A DNA stretch of 64,000 bases from Chitinophaga sp. E66 (GTDB lineage Bacteria > Bacteroidota > Bacteroidia > Chitinophagales > Chitinophagaceae), in the NCBI GenBank assembly GCA_019285755.1, contig CP079103.1, positions 3,782,001 through 3,846,000 on the forward strand, read 5' to 3'. Under the pieces are notes generated by a model. That model searched no databases. It was not told the origin of the DNA and was given only the letters and a program-made list of their open reading frames with translations. The position numbers and the translations under genes are program-made. Shown here piece by piece: positions 9,879 through 17,989 of the stretch; position 1 is the first letter of the stretch, and the number at the start of each line of letters is the position of its first letter.

Positions 9879-10090
9879 ATGAAGAACAAAAAGGAATTGG
9901 ATAGAATAACGAAACTGGTAATGAAGCTCCATGAGTCCTTCCAGGGAAGGATCTGCAACGAGTTTTCATGGACTAAGCATCAATACCGGAAGAAGAAAAA
10001 GAGAAGAATTTCTCCGAAAACGAAATCGTTAAAATGAGGGCAATTGGCTGGGAACTTGCCAATGACCTCCGTCGAAAAATTGCAAAGTAG
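9879..10090 (+). CDS. Small unknown protein, first gene of the toxin-antitoxin operon, one frameshift
   Basis: Begins MKNKKELDRITKLVMKLHES and, after a one-base frameshift near 9970-9980, reads IPEEEKEKNFSENEIVKMRA and ends DLRRKIAK, about 70 residues. The stop at 10090 is 5 bp before the antitoxin start, so the three genes form an operon. It is charged and helical, with no domain I recognise. It could be an accessory regulator or a DNA-binding helper. The existence of the gene rests on the good start, the spacing and the coding look of both frames. Confidence 0.5.
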
Positions 10091-10095
10091 TTGCC

Positions 10096-10569
10096 ATGGA
10101 ACAAAACCAACTTCAACCACCGCGCCGAAGAGGCCGTCCGCGTAAAGGCGACAAAGCTCCAAACCCTTATCCTGAGGATCTCCTCACCTATTACCGAAAT
10201 ATTTCGTTTAATGAACGGGAAAGAATAATTAGGACAGGAATAACAAAAAATCAACTAGTACGGCTGAAGAACGTAATGAATATCGACTACGATATGGTTG
10301 CAGGACTTTTAGCCGTGACGAATCGTAGTCTACATTTAAAGAAAGGAAATGATGTATTCTCCCCGATTACCACTGATCGGATAATGGCGGTTTTAGATCT
10401 TTACTGTGAAGGGTTGCAAATCTTTAAATCTACTGAAGATCTGAACAAATGGCTAGCTACTCCGATGGTAATTCTGAACAATAGAAGCCCGCTGGATGTG
10501 GCCCATACTCATCCCGGCCTCTTGAAGGTACGGGAACTTCTATTCCGCATAGGGATTGGGCAGATATAA
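10096..10569 (+). CDS. MbcA/ParS-like antitoxin (DUF2384 family)
   Basis: 157 residues, intact. The N-terminus has an AT-hook-like RRRGRPRKGD (residues 10-19), followed by a helical HTH-like region (GITKNQLVRLKNVMNIDYD) and the C-terminal toxin-binding region with FKSTEDLNKWLATP and RSPLDVAHTHPGLLKVRELL. The pattern NxWLxxPxxxLxxxxPxDlxxT is the signature of the MbcA/ParS/Xre antitoxin C-terminal domain that caps RES toxins. The next gene is a RES protein, 10 bp on, giving the canonical antitoxin-toxin order. The operator pair just upstream may add control. Confidence 0.9.
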   Translation: MEQNQLQPPRRRGRPRKGDKAPNPYPEDLLTYYRNISFNERERIIRTGITKNQLVRLKNVMNIDYDMVAGLLAVTNRSLHLKKGNDVFSPITTDRIMAVLDLYCEGLQIFKSTEDLNKWLATPMVILNNRSPLDVAHTHPGLLKVRELLFRIGIGQI

Positions 10570-10579
10570 AATTTCTAAT

Positions 10580-11014
10580 ATGAAACTCTACCGTCTGGCT
10601 CATTTTCAAATCACACAACACTTAAAGGAGCAACCTCAAGGCGGGTGCATTTACTGCCTTAAACTCCCATATTTTGCAGCTTTTGATTCTTCATCCGCGG
10701 CGATATTAGAAAGTCATATTCTGCATACAACCGGTAAAATCCCGCCAACTTTGCGGATTGTAGAGTACCTGTTACCTCCGGATTGCAGCGTTGTTGCTTT
10801 TGAGGAACCCATATTACGGGTAAAAGAGGGAGGCTTCCTCGAAAATTTACCCAATAGTACTACATTCCGATTTCTTACTGAAGAGAAAGCGCTTATTGCG
10901 ACTTTCCCATCCGCACATTGGCGGAATCAGGCTAACTTCCTGGTCAACCCTTTGCATCCGCAGTTTCAACATGTTATTATTAATAGGATCTATCCTTGCA
11001 CTTACTTCCCATAA
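10580..11014 (+). CDS. RES-domain toxin (probable NAD+-degrading)
   Basis: About 144 residues from the ATG at 10580 (MKLYRLAHFQ). RES features are the N-terminal YRLA, the segment FAAFDSSSAAILES with the serine/glutamate core, KIPPTLRIVEYLLPPD, and the C-terminal FPSAHWRNQANFLVNPLHPQF, equivalent to the family's VPSA...E.N.LLNP.HP. RES toxins such as MbcT and Res consume NAD+. The usual GGRWN turn near residue 30 is not obvious here (QGGCIYCLKLPY), so this copy may be divergent, weakened or locally miscalled. It ends overlapping by 13 bp with the convergent gene at 11002. Confidence 0.85.
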   Translation: MKLYRLAHFQITQHLKEQPQGGCIYCLKLPYFAAFDSSSAAILESHILHTTGKIPPTLRIVEYLLPPDCSVVAFEEPILRVKEGGFLENLPNSTTFRFLTEEKALIATFPSAHWRNQANFLVNPLHPQFQHVIINRIYPCTYFP

Positions 11015-11571
11015 CCTTGTCGCTTCAGTTCCTCCGCTTTATCCATTGTCTTGAGGTATTGGAACCTGATCTCCCGAATATGCAGTAGACTGTCACGGAT
11101 ATTATCTGGGTCTGAACTTACCAGACTGTCAGCGAAATGCAGATGTTCCCTCAGTTCCGAATCGGCATGCAGGCCCATATACTTAATTTGCGTGTCGGCA
11201 TTCCGGAAGGTTAAACCATTCCGCCAGGCACTCCACCAACCAGCAGATAATCCGCCAATAATAACTATCTGGACAATAATCAGGATGGCGATTTTAGGAA
11301 AATGATGGTGGTGGGAGATCGGATGGAGACGGGAAAGCTCCTTTCTATACCCGTTAACTTCCATTCGTAGCTGCCCGGCGATCGCCTGGAACCTGCTAAT
11401 TGTGGCACTCGTTTGCTCCAATTTCGATTGTAGATCCACTAAATCTCCTTTCAATCCAAATAGCTCGACCCTATCCTCCTGGAGTTTTTTGATTTCCTCG
11501 CCTTGCTGCTGAAGGCGTTCGGTCTGCCCATCCAGCGCCTTTGTTACTTCATTTAGAACAATATCTTCCAT
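11002..11571 (-). CDS. Coiled-coil single-TM protein of the mobilization module
   Basis: 189 residues, intact. Residues 1-80 are a long coiled coil (QTERLQQQGEEIKKLQEDRV and LRMEVNGYRKEL), followed by a histidine run (SHHHHFP), one TM helix (IAILIIVQIVIIGGLSAGWW, about 93-112) and a periplasmic helical tail. It starts 18 bp downstream of the relaxase stop, on the same strand, as seen for small membrane proteins that follow relaxase genes in Bacteroidota mobilizable elements. Role unknown; tethering of the relaxosome or a link to a helper secretion system is only a guess. Confidence 0.75.
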   Translation of the reverse strand: MEDIVLNEVTKALDGQTERLQQQGEEIKKLQEDRVELFGLKGDLVDLQSKLEQTSATISRFQAIAGQLRMEVNGYRKELSRLHPISHHHHFPKIAILIIVQIVIIGGLSAGWWSAWRNGLTFRNADTQIKYMGLHADSELREHLHFADSLVSSDPDNIRDSLLHIREIRFQYLKTMDKAEELKRQGYGK

Positions 11572-11589
11572 ACTTAAGATTTTAAAATG

Positions 11590-12546
11590 TTAAAGTCGCC
11601 TGCCCTTTTTCTTTCTTTTCTTTCTTGCTTCCTGCGAAAACTCAAACGGTTCTTGGTTGGAAGTAGGCACTGGTGAGAGTGCAACTTTAAACCAATCCTC
11701 AGCCATCTTCAGGACCACGGCTGGAGAAAAAGCATTTAGGGGACTTCATGACTTCCTCGCCTGTCCGGAAAACGTTCGTGCGAATGAGAGGATTCGGCCT
11801 GCAGCCGGACCTTAGAAATGCTATTACACTGCGCTGTAATCGCCGTTTGAAGGTTGGCAAGGGAATATTCCCGGGCCACCTTGCTTCCTTTGAAACAGTC
11901 AACCCCGAGCTTAAAACTGATACCCTGCGGCTCATTTGTTCCGTTACGATACTTAATAATGGTTTCAATCCCATGGGCTTTCAGCTGTTGAATCAACATT
12001 TCCAGGCTGGAACATTGGGGTAAACTGGCGGCAATAGCCTGCTGAACCCGCCTGCGATTTTGCTCTGAAGCGTTCAGTGAAGAAGTCGGCTTTGGGAAAG
12101 ACCATTTCGTTCAACCGGGGCCAGGCCGTATGCTTGGGAAAGCTTTTGCGCCACCTTTTTCGCCTTCAACCCGATCATCTTGTCAGAAATCACGCCCCAT
12201 CGGATGTAACTCGGTTGGCAATGATGTGCATATGTGGATGCGCGGTGTCGGTATGCCGGACGATTGCATATTGGGTTTCGGCCATACCCAGTTCTTCCGG
12301 TATGTCTTCCCGATCTCCTGCATTTGCTTATCGGTCACTTCATCCCCACGCGGAAACTTAGCACGGCATGGAAACATGCCTGGGTGAGCCGGGGCCGAAG
12401 CGCCGCCTGGAGCATAAAGTCTTCAGCCATCACTTTGGCGGAATGGTCCCGGAGATCCGGGATTCCAGCAGGACAGCCCCGGTTTTATTGTAGACATATG
12501 GGCAGGTTCGCCCAAAATTCGCGGAGCTAAAAACCTTACTTATCAT
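11590..12546 (-). CDS. mobB: MobB-type relaxase, several frameshifts
   Basis: Reconstructed from MISKVFSSANFGRTCPYVYN at 12546 to KKRKKKGRRL at 11590, about 320 residues. The relaxase histidine motif is clear in one frame: YAIVRHTDTAHPHMHIIANR (about 12200-12260), the three-His metal site of the MobB/VirD2-like family. Further on come KAKKVAQKLSQ and GISFKLGVDCFKGSKVAREYS, typical of Bacteroides-type relaxases. Breaks lie near 12440, 12275, 12190, 12070 and 11740. The start overlaps the mobC stop by 11 bp, as usual for this pair. It should nick oriT and lead transfer with a helper secretion apparatus. If the frameshifts were real the gene would be dead. Confidence 0.85.
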
Positions 12547-12883
12547 GCCTGAGCTGGTTTAAAAGTTGGTCTATTTCATTTCGATACCGGATAAACTCGG
12601 CCACTACGGCAAGCATTCCCGCCTGGTTTGCCTTTCTCGCAAGCTGGTTAATATTGTTCGACATACCGGCTAGTTGCCTGATAACGGCCAGGTCATTTTT
12701 CCGCATATGCGCTACGACCTTCCCGGAAATTGCAGCTTCCCGGATATAAGTTGCCAGTCCACGGCCTGCCGCAGCGGCCTTTTGCCGGAGAACAAACCGT
12801 TCCGTCTGGGACAACCTGATGGAAACGAAATGTGCCTTCTTTACCGTCTTTTCGGGCCGGCCGCCCTTCTTTGTCTGTTCCAT
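12536..12883 (-). CDS. mobC: MobC-like relaxosome accessory protein
   Basis: 115 residues, intact. N-terminal basic segment (KKGGRPEKTVKK), then a ribbon-helix-helix pattern (HFVSIRLSQTERFVLRQKAAAAG, broken here for length) and the family segment GMSNNINQLARKANQ near residue 75, which identifies plasmid MobC. MobC helps the relaxase bind and open oriT. It overlaps the relaxase start and lies 43 bp downstream of the predicted oriT repeat, giving the usual oriT-mobC-relaxase order. Confidence 0.9.
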   Translation of the reverse strand: MEQTKKGGRPEKTVKKAHFVSIRLSQTERFVLRQKAAAAGRGLATYIREAAISGKVVAHMRKNDLAVIRQLAGMSNNINQLARKANQAGMLAVVAEFIRYRNEIDQLLNQLRHDK

Positions 12884-12925
12884 TTCATTTCATTTTGTCC
12901 CCTCTGCGACCACCGGGAGCAGAGG

Positions 12926-12960
12926 GCAAGCGGTTTTCGAGACTCGAAAACACCGCTTGC
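12926..12960. other. Predicted oriT inverted repeat
   Basis: GCAAGCGG and TTTTCGA (12926-12940) pair with TCGAAAA and CCGCTTGC (12944-12960) around GAC, interrupted only by a CA bulge. It is non-coding and lies directly before mobC. A strong imperfect hairpin at this position is the expected relaxase recognition site; the nic site would lie beside it, perhaps in the following TTTGCTCCAACTGG. Confidence 0.6.
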
Positions 12961-13016
12961 AATACCTTTGCTCCAACTGGTGAGAAGCACAACGGCACCA
13001 GGCGCCGCGTACCTAT

Positions 13017-13324
13017 TTATCGCAAAGCATCATGATTGAAAACCTTCGGGTTTTCTACCCCATGCCGGCGCAGGTTCGCCTTTAGGTTCATCCAAAGCTG
13101 GATATTGTAGTCCGCCAGTTCCTCCAGATCGGCGGCAGATAATCCGTGAACATTGAGGACTTTCCCCTCGGGATCTGACGGCCCCTCGGTTCCAGTGAAA
13201 GAAAAAATGTTGGGTGCGCACCCTTCCCTATTTCCAATCCCTTCGAGATAGCGATGCTTCCGCCATATAGGCGCACTTGTTTACCACTGCCCAAAATGAG
13301 CAGCTTGCGGCGTAATTCTGCCAT
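13017..13324 (-). CDS. Unknown small protein of the mobilization module, one frameshift
   Basis: Starts MAELRRKLLILGSGKQVRLYG at 13324, reads through GAHPTFFLSLEPRGRQIPRG, then needs a one-base shift near 13160 to continue GLSAADLEELADYNIQLW and RRHGVENPKVFNHDALR. About 103 residues. It sits between the primase and the predicted oriT, on the same strand as the mobilization genes. I do not recognise the family. The N-terminal strand-rich half and helical C-terminal half suggest a small globular cytoplasmic protein. Confidence 0.55.
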
Positions 13325-13354
13325 AGCTGTTAAATTTTAAGTGAATAAATCTGA

Positions 13355-14322
13355 TTAGCGAAGCCTCCGGCGTGGGGTGTTTCCCGGCCGGGGTAAGTTC
13401 TCCGGACGGATGAACTGCCGGAGTTCATCTGACAAATCTTTCGGCAGCTTATATTCTGCACTCACCTTAACGAGCCATTCATTAAGGTCTTTGGCATCCT
13501 GGTAAAATGAACTGGCGTCCACGGCACCGGGGCCTCTCGTCGGATTTGTTCTGTCGCCCGGCGGCCGGCCTGGTCATGATCGAAGAACGTCAGAACCGGG
13601 GAATGTTGTCTGATAAGCGGGAGACTTTCCCCAAGAAATGCCAGGGAGTTGAGGACTAGGAAATTGGACGCTGGCAAATCCAGCACCTTGCAAACCTCCC
13701 GGAATGAGAGAAAATCAAAGAAGCCTTCAAAGATTCGCAGATCTGGGGAATTGGTCGGGAGAAAAGAAGGAGCCTTGGGCGAAGAGCTACCCTTGAAGCC
13801 GGAAGAACGCAGTTCAAAACCACCTTTGTCGTTTGGAAATCCAATAGCTGAGTAATCCAGTTGCCCGACTCGGTAGGCAATTTGCCTGCAAAACTGACTC
13901 GCTACCTCCAAAGATATCCTCCGACTTCCAAGGTACCCGATCAACAACGAATCCGCAATAGGCCGCTGACGCAATACTAATATTCTTCTTTCATCGGAGC
14001 CAATCACGGTGGGCGGATGGTTAATCTGCTGAGGAAGTACGAGGCGGGCTGCTATGTATTCTTCCATCTTTTGCAACAATTCCGGAATCTCACAACCAAA
14101 GTAAGCCATCCCAAAATCGATAATCGTTCCACCACGGCCTTCGCCATGATCGTACCAGACATTTCTGTTTCTGTCAATTTTGAAGGAGGCCGTTCGTTCA
14201 TCCCTGAGCGGAGAGAGATACCAATAATCATGATTGCGGATTCTTTCGGGATGAAAACCGAGGGATGTGAGAAAATCCACCAGGTCAAGTTGCTTAACAT
14301 CTTCAATCCTGATCGTACTCAT
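13355..14322 (-). CDS. CHC2/TOPRIM DNA primase-like protein of mobilizable elements, one frameshift
   Basis: About 322 residues. The N-terminus resembles the CHC2 zinc-binding domain of DnaG without its cysteines (YLSPLRDERTASFKIDRNRN, GEGRGGTIIDF). The TOPRIM core follows: LRIFEGFFDFLSF (acidic Glu), then VLTFFDHDQAGRRA (DxD). Such proteins sit next to mob genes in Bacteroidota elements and are thought to prime the transferred strand. The C-terminal end is shifted near 13510; the other frame reads DAKDLNEWLVKV and ends PRRRLR. The start overlaps the HTH gene by 4 bp (ATGA). Confidence 0.85.
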
Positions 14323-14621
14323 GGGATAACTGTTTTACGGCGAGGGTTGGGCTTATTCTTCAGGTAATCCATTACCTCTGATTTCAGGAAATATACCCTA
14401 CCTCCCTGCTTATGGCATGGCAGACCGTTTTTCATCCATTCGTGGAGCGTCACCAGGGAAATACGGAAAACTCCGGCAATTTCCTTCCGGGAGTACAGCG
14501 GTTCCTCTTCTGCCCGTCCCTCCATTTTTACCTTTCCGGATATATCCTCTAGTCCCTCTTTCAATGCTTCCTTCACCCACTTTCGGATGTCGTTTTCGTT
14601 CGGAATGTATATGATGTTCAT
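14319..14621 (-). CDS. Excisionase-like helix-turn-helix protein (HTH_17/MerR-type)
   Basis: 100 residues, intact: an N-terminal helical part (IRKWVKEALKEGLEDIS) and a winged HTH, LYSRKEIAGVFRISLVTLHE then WMKNGLPCHKQGGRVYFLKSE. This is the common Bacteroidota excision/primase-regulator type (Rteх/Xis-like), normally the first gene before the primase in mobilizable elements. It overlaps the primase start by 4 bp. It likely binds near the attachment sites or promoters to control excision and transfer, by analogy. Confidence 0.85.
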   Translation of the reverse strand: MNIIYIPNENDIRKWVKEALKEGLEDISGKVKMEGRAEEEPLYSRKEIAGVFRISLVTLHEWMKNGLPCHKQGGRVYFLKSEVMDYLKNKPNPRRKTVIP

Positions 14622-14754
14622 AAACCAGATTTTATGAACGCAAGATGGGTTAGGTACGGGCTAAAGTCAATGGAGGATTGATCCCGGATCTTAACCAGTT
14701 AATAATCAAATAATATTGACCTTCTCATCATCCTTCCAATAACAATAAGCATCC

Positions 14755-14784
14755 AAAAAAAGGTTATCATTTACGATAACCTTT
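14755..14784 (-). terminator. Terminator of the integrase-cargo-GmrSD transcript
   Basis: On the minus strand GGTTATC-loop-GATAACC (14781-14762) is followed by seven T. It lies 49 bp after the GmrSD stop and is the only clear terminator between it and the integrase start. Confidence 0.8.
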
Positions 14785-14832
14785 AAATCTAGGTGAATAA
14801 TTCAGTATTTAGTCTACTAACAGAGCCCTTAC

Positions 14833-16743
14833 TCAAATTGGCACACGCTTACTAATCTCATTAACCCTATTGATAATATACTGCTCTGAAAACAACATCT
14901 GGTCAACTTCCTCCTTTGTAAACTTTAAACCAACAACCAAGCTTTCCAAAAACTCGAGCATTTTTCTACCCCGTTCCTCAATATTCTCTATAGTCCATTG
15001 ATTGTTAGCGCTTATCTCAATTTCGTTATACGAACCAGTACGAAAACGCTCCTTTTTCTCTATCCAGCTTCTATTTCCAAGAGCCGAATTTTTCCCATCT
15101 TTGAGAATAGTAAGATTACCTAATGTGTGAATAATTACCTTCTTTGCCATATTGCGCTGATCTTCACTAACAAAGCAATCTGCAAAAACGTCGATCTCAT
15201 CTGACCAATACTCCTCGTAACGTTGCGGAATTATATGCTCAATGGTAGTTTTGTCAAAATCATCAAGTGATACCTTGGAATTATGCTCTTTAGCTTCCTT
15301 TCGTAATTGCTCATCGTATTCAAACAAAAAAATATTTAATTAATCTCCACTTATGAAAACCTTTATTACCTCTCTCATAAGTAAACAAGTTTCTAAATTG
15401 GGTGACAATATTACGTACGTTAATTTCTGTTCTAATAAGATCATCTGTTCTCTTCATTATACTTGAAATGCTATCCTCTTGATTATATAAATCTCTGGCC
15501 CACGTTGCAGTAGTTCGTTCATCTAATACAGCAATTCCAGGAATACTATTTCTAAACAAGATACTTACAATGTTTTTTAGTATGATTTCCAATTGAAAAC
15601 TCGATGGGTTCGCAAGAAAAATAGAAGCTAAAAATATTTTGATGTCTTTACTCGCATTCAAGGTTAATATCTTCCTTACTAAAACCGTTTTGGAAAAATG
15701 AATATCGTACCATATTGGAGCCAAACCCGACAACTTTAAAATATAATCTTCAATCTTCTGATATGTTACTGGAGCTTCCTTTTCACCGCCCTCTTCTAGT
15801 TCAAATTTTTCAGGCCTAGCGCAGAACATTTCAAACACCTTTTCTTCCGCAGCTTTTTCCGAAAATGTTGAGTCTTTGGGTTTACGATAAAGGGAAAGAT
15901 GAGCCGACAAAATGTATCTTCATCCAAAATATGATTTGGGTTTTCTGCAAGGGCAGAATATATCTTACCCCAACTATCATTTATTTTCTTTCTTAAATTC
16001 TGTTTATCTTCTATACTCACATTCAATCGAACCGTCAAATAGATAAGTCTATTCTTTAGTTTTTCCAATGTCGATAATGGTTTCCCTCGATTGTTCATTG
16101 TTTCAAAAACAGCCTGAACATCTAAATCTTTCTCAATTGTTCTAATATCGAATTGAAGCGAAGTGGTAATTTTCTTAAAAAGCATCTCTCGCCTATCATG
16201 CCCCCAATCAGTTATCTTATTTTTAAAATACTCCTTGGCATATGTCAAGTTATTGGTATAATGATTTTGATGGTATTTAGGAAGAATAACTTTTTCATCT
16301 TCAAATATTGAATGAAGTAAAAAGCCAATATTTTTGTCAGATTCGACATAACAAAACCTGTAAATTTTGCTTACGCCAGATAGGTTAGACAGAAACATAA
16401 ACTTTTTTGTAAGATCTTCCTTTCGCTCCTCACAATATCCCTGTTCAGCGACTTTAATTAGTTCGTGTAACAAAATGCTAATTGTAGTTAGTCGCTGCTG
16501 TCCATCAACTACATTATAGAATTTTGTTGCAGTAATCCACTTTTCGCCTTCAGTGGGGATTGCCTCTTCTAAATATATCGTTCCCGTATAATGTTTCCTA
16601 AACTCGCCATTAATTTCTGAAATATCATCCAAGTCATCCCAAAGCTCAGATAATTGTTTTTCAGTCCAAGCATATCCACGTTGATAATCGGGAATCCTAA
16701 AAACACTCTGGTTAAATAGTTCTGAAAGATTCTTTGTAGACAT
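14833..16743 (-). CDS. GmrSD-type restriction enzyme (DUF262-DUF1524), two frameshifts
   Basis: About 637 residues in one polypeptide. The GmrS half has FRIPDYQRGYAWTEKQLSEL (residues 15-34), the nucleotide-binding DGQQRLTT (about 78) and FETMNNRGKPLSTLEKLK (about 212). The GmrD half has the HNH signature IEHIIPQRYEEYW, HTLGNLTIL and NSALGNRSW. GmrSD/BrxU enzymes are modification-dependent: they cut phage DNA with glucosylated or otherwise modified cytosine, using NTP. Breaks are near 15900 (DEDTF joins to LSAHLSLY) and in a seven-A run near 15328-15334. The start is 44 bp after the preceding gene; a terminator follows. Confidence 0.88.
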
Positions 16744-16787
16744 AGGGAATACTTAAAATTTAAAATATATAAAAATTTAAACGACAT

Positions 16788-17141
16788 TCAAATCATTACC
16801 CATGATGATTCACGACTTTCCCGTTTTGCAGATCTTCCAATTGGCAAGTCACACACATCCAGAATTGTAGGATCTAGTTCTATCATTTCTTGTAAAGAAA
16901 CTACCCGATAATCATATTCGATCAAAAGTTCATCATTTCCGCGGAATTCCCACATACCATCCTCATCATGATGAAAAACGAACAAAATTGGTTTTCTATC
17001 ATTTAAAACAAATCGAGTTGTCAACACCGCAGTATTTAAATCTTCATTAAACATATCATAACGCAAATTATTAATTATTGATGAGCATATTGCAATAAAT
17101 TCGCCTTTATCAAACTTTGAAATAATTATGAAGTGCTTCAT
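16788..17141 (-). CDS. Small unknown protein C of the integrase-linked operon
   Basis: 117 residues, intact: MKHFIIISKFDKGEFIAICS at the start, then VLTTRFVLNDRKPILFVFHH, a DEDGMWEF turn, and a C-terminal region SLQEMIELDPTILDVCDLP ending with a basic stretch (GRSAKRESRESSW). The layout (short strands, DGxWxF, then LxExxxxDPxxxxxxxLPxG...R) resembles small immunity-like proteins of the DUF2185/Imm33 kind, but I am not sure. It overlaps the end of gene B by 32 bp and is followed after 44 bp by the GmrSD gene. Confidence 0.65.
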   Translation of the reverse strand: MKHFIIISKFDKGEFIAICSSIINNLRYDMFNEDLNTAVLTTRFVLNDRKPILFVFHHDEDGMWEFRGNDELLIEYDYRVVSLQEMIELDPTILDVCDLPIGRSAKRESRESSWVMI

Positions 17142-17464
17142 CGACTTCCTTCAATTTAACTGAGGGAACATTCATACTATCTTTAAACTCACGCAACCTT
17201 TTTTTCCACAGTATTAAACTTCTTTCCTGCGTACATTTCGAAATGAAGCTGAAGTATCGACACCAGGTCTGAATTGGTAAATTTCTCAAACAGCGGAACA
17301 TTCTTACAAACCTGAATATTCTGAATGACAAGTAGCAATTGCAGCAACCTCACTTCATATCCATTATCATTCAATTTTATACTTCCAGTCGGAAGAAGCT
17401 GGAGGACTGATCTTACCTTGTCTTCGGCATCAAACAAAAGTCCGTCCAATCTTTTCGATATCAT
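17110..17464 (-). CDS. Small unknown protein B of the integrase-linked operon, one frameshift
   Basis: Starts MISKRLDGLLFDAEDKVRSV; its ATGA overlaps the stop of gene A, so translation is coupled. It is helical and leucine-rich (GYEVRLLQLLLVIQNIQ). The frame breaks at a run of seven T (seven A in the coding strand) near 17203-17209, after which it continues RLREFKDSMNVPSVKLKEV and ends ALHNYFKV. About 118 residues. No recognised domain. Confidence 0.6.
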
Positions 17465-17976
17465 GTCGGAAACTGACTCGGGGACAACTCAATTCCCTTA
17501 CCTCTTTGTTCAGACAATAATTCCCTAATTTCAGACTTGAGATCACGCTGAATATCCACCCTTATCTCATTCTCTAATTTTATCAATTCCTTATTGCACC
17601 ATTCCGAAACTGTTTCGAGCATCGCCTTCCACGATTCTGGGAGACTACCTTTCCTCCGAATCTCCGATTCCGTCAATAGAAACTCCAAAAATTCGGATTT
17701 ATTAGAAAAGCTTGCATAGTGATAATTTAGGAATGCATAAATATCGATTCCTTCATACTCCCGCATTTTATTAAACACTTCGTTTCTATACTGCTTACTC
17801 GATGGAGTCTTTGTGAAATACAATAAAAAATCTGGCTCATACTTTCCAATTTTGTATTGGAAATATGGCACAAACTCCTTTGTTCCACTTCCAATTCCAC
17901 GCCTCGCCCCGAAGTCTGCCATCATGCTCCGGATAAAGAAATTACTCAGTAGGTTTTTCCGTAAAGACATAAGCAC
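17461..17976 (-). CDS. Unknown protein A of the integrase-linked operon
   Basis: 171 residues, intact: MLMSLRKNLLSNFFIRSMMA at the start, an aromatic-rich middle (FVPYFQYKIGKYEPDFLLYF, YEGIDIYAFLNYHYASF) and a charged coiled-coil-like C-terminal third (NKELIKLENEIRVDIQ, LKSEIRELLSEQRGK). The N-terminal part with KYEPDFLLYF and later acidic residues could hide a degenerate nuclease fold, but no catalytic motif is clear. It begins 13 bp after the integrase stop and its own stop overlaps gene B. Confidence 0.7.
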   Translation of the reverse strand: MLMSLRKNLLSNFFIRSMMADFGARRGIGSGTKEFVPYFQYKIGKYEPDFLLYFTKTPSSKQYRNEVFNKMREYEGIDIYAFLNYHYASFSNKSEFLEFLLTESEIRRKGSLPESWKAMLETVSEWCNKELIKLENEIRVDIQRDLKSEIRELLSEQRGKGIELSPSQFPT

Positions 17977-17989
17977 AATTTTAATGAAG

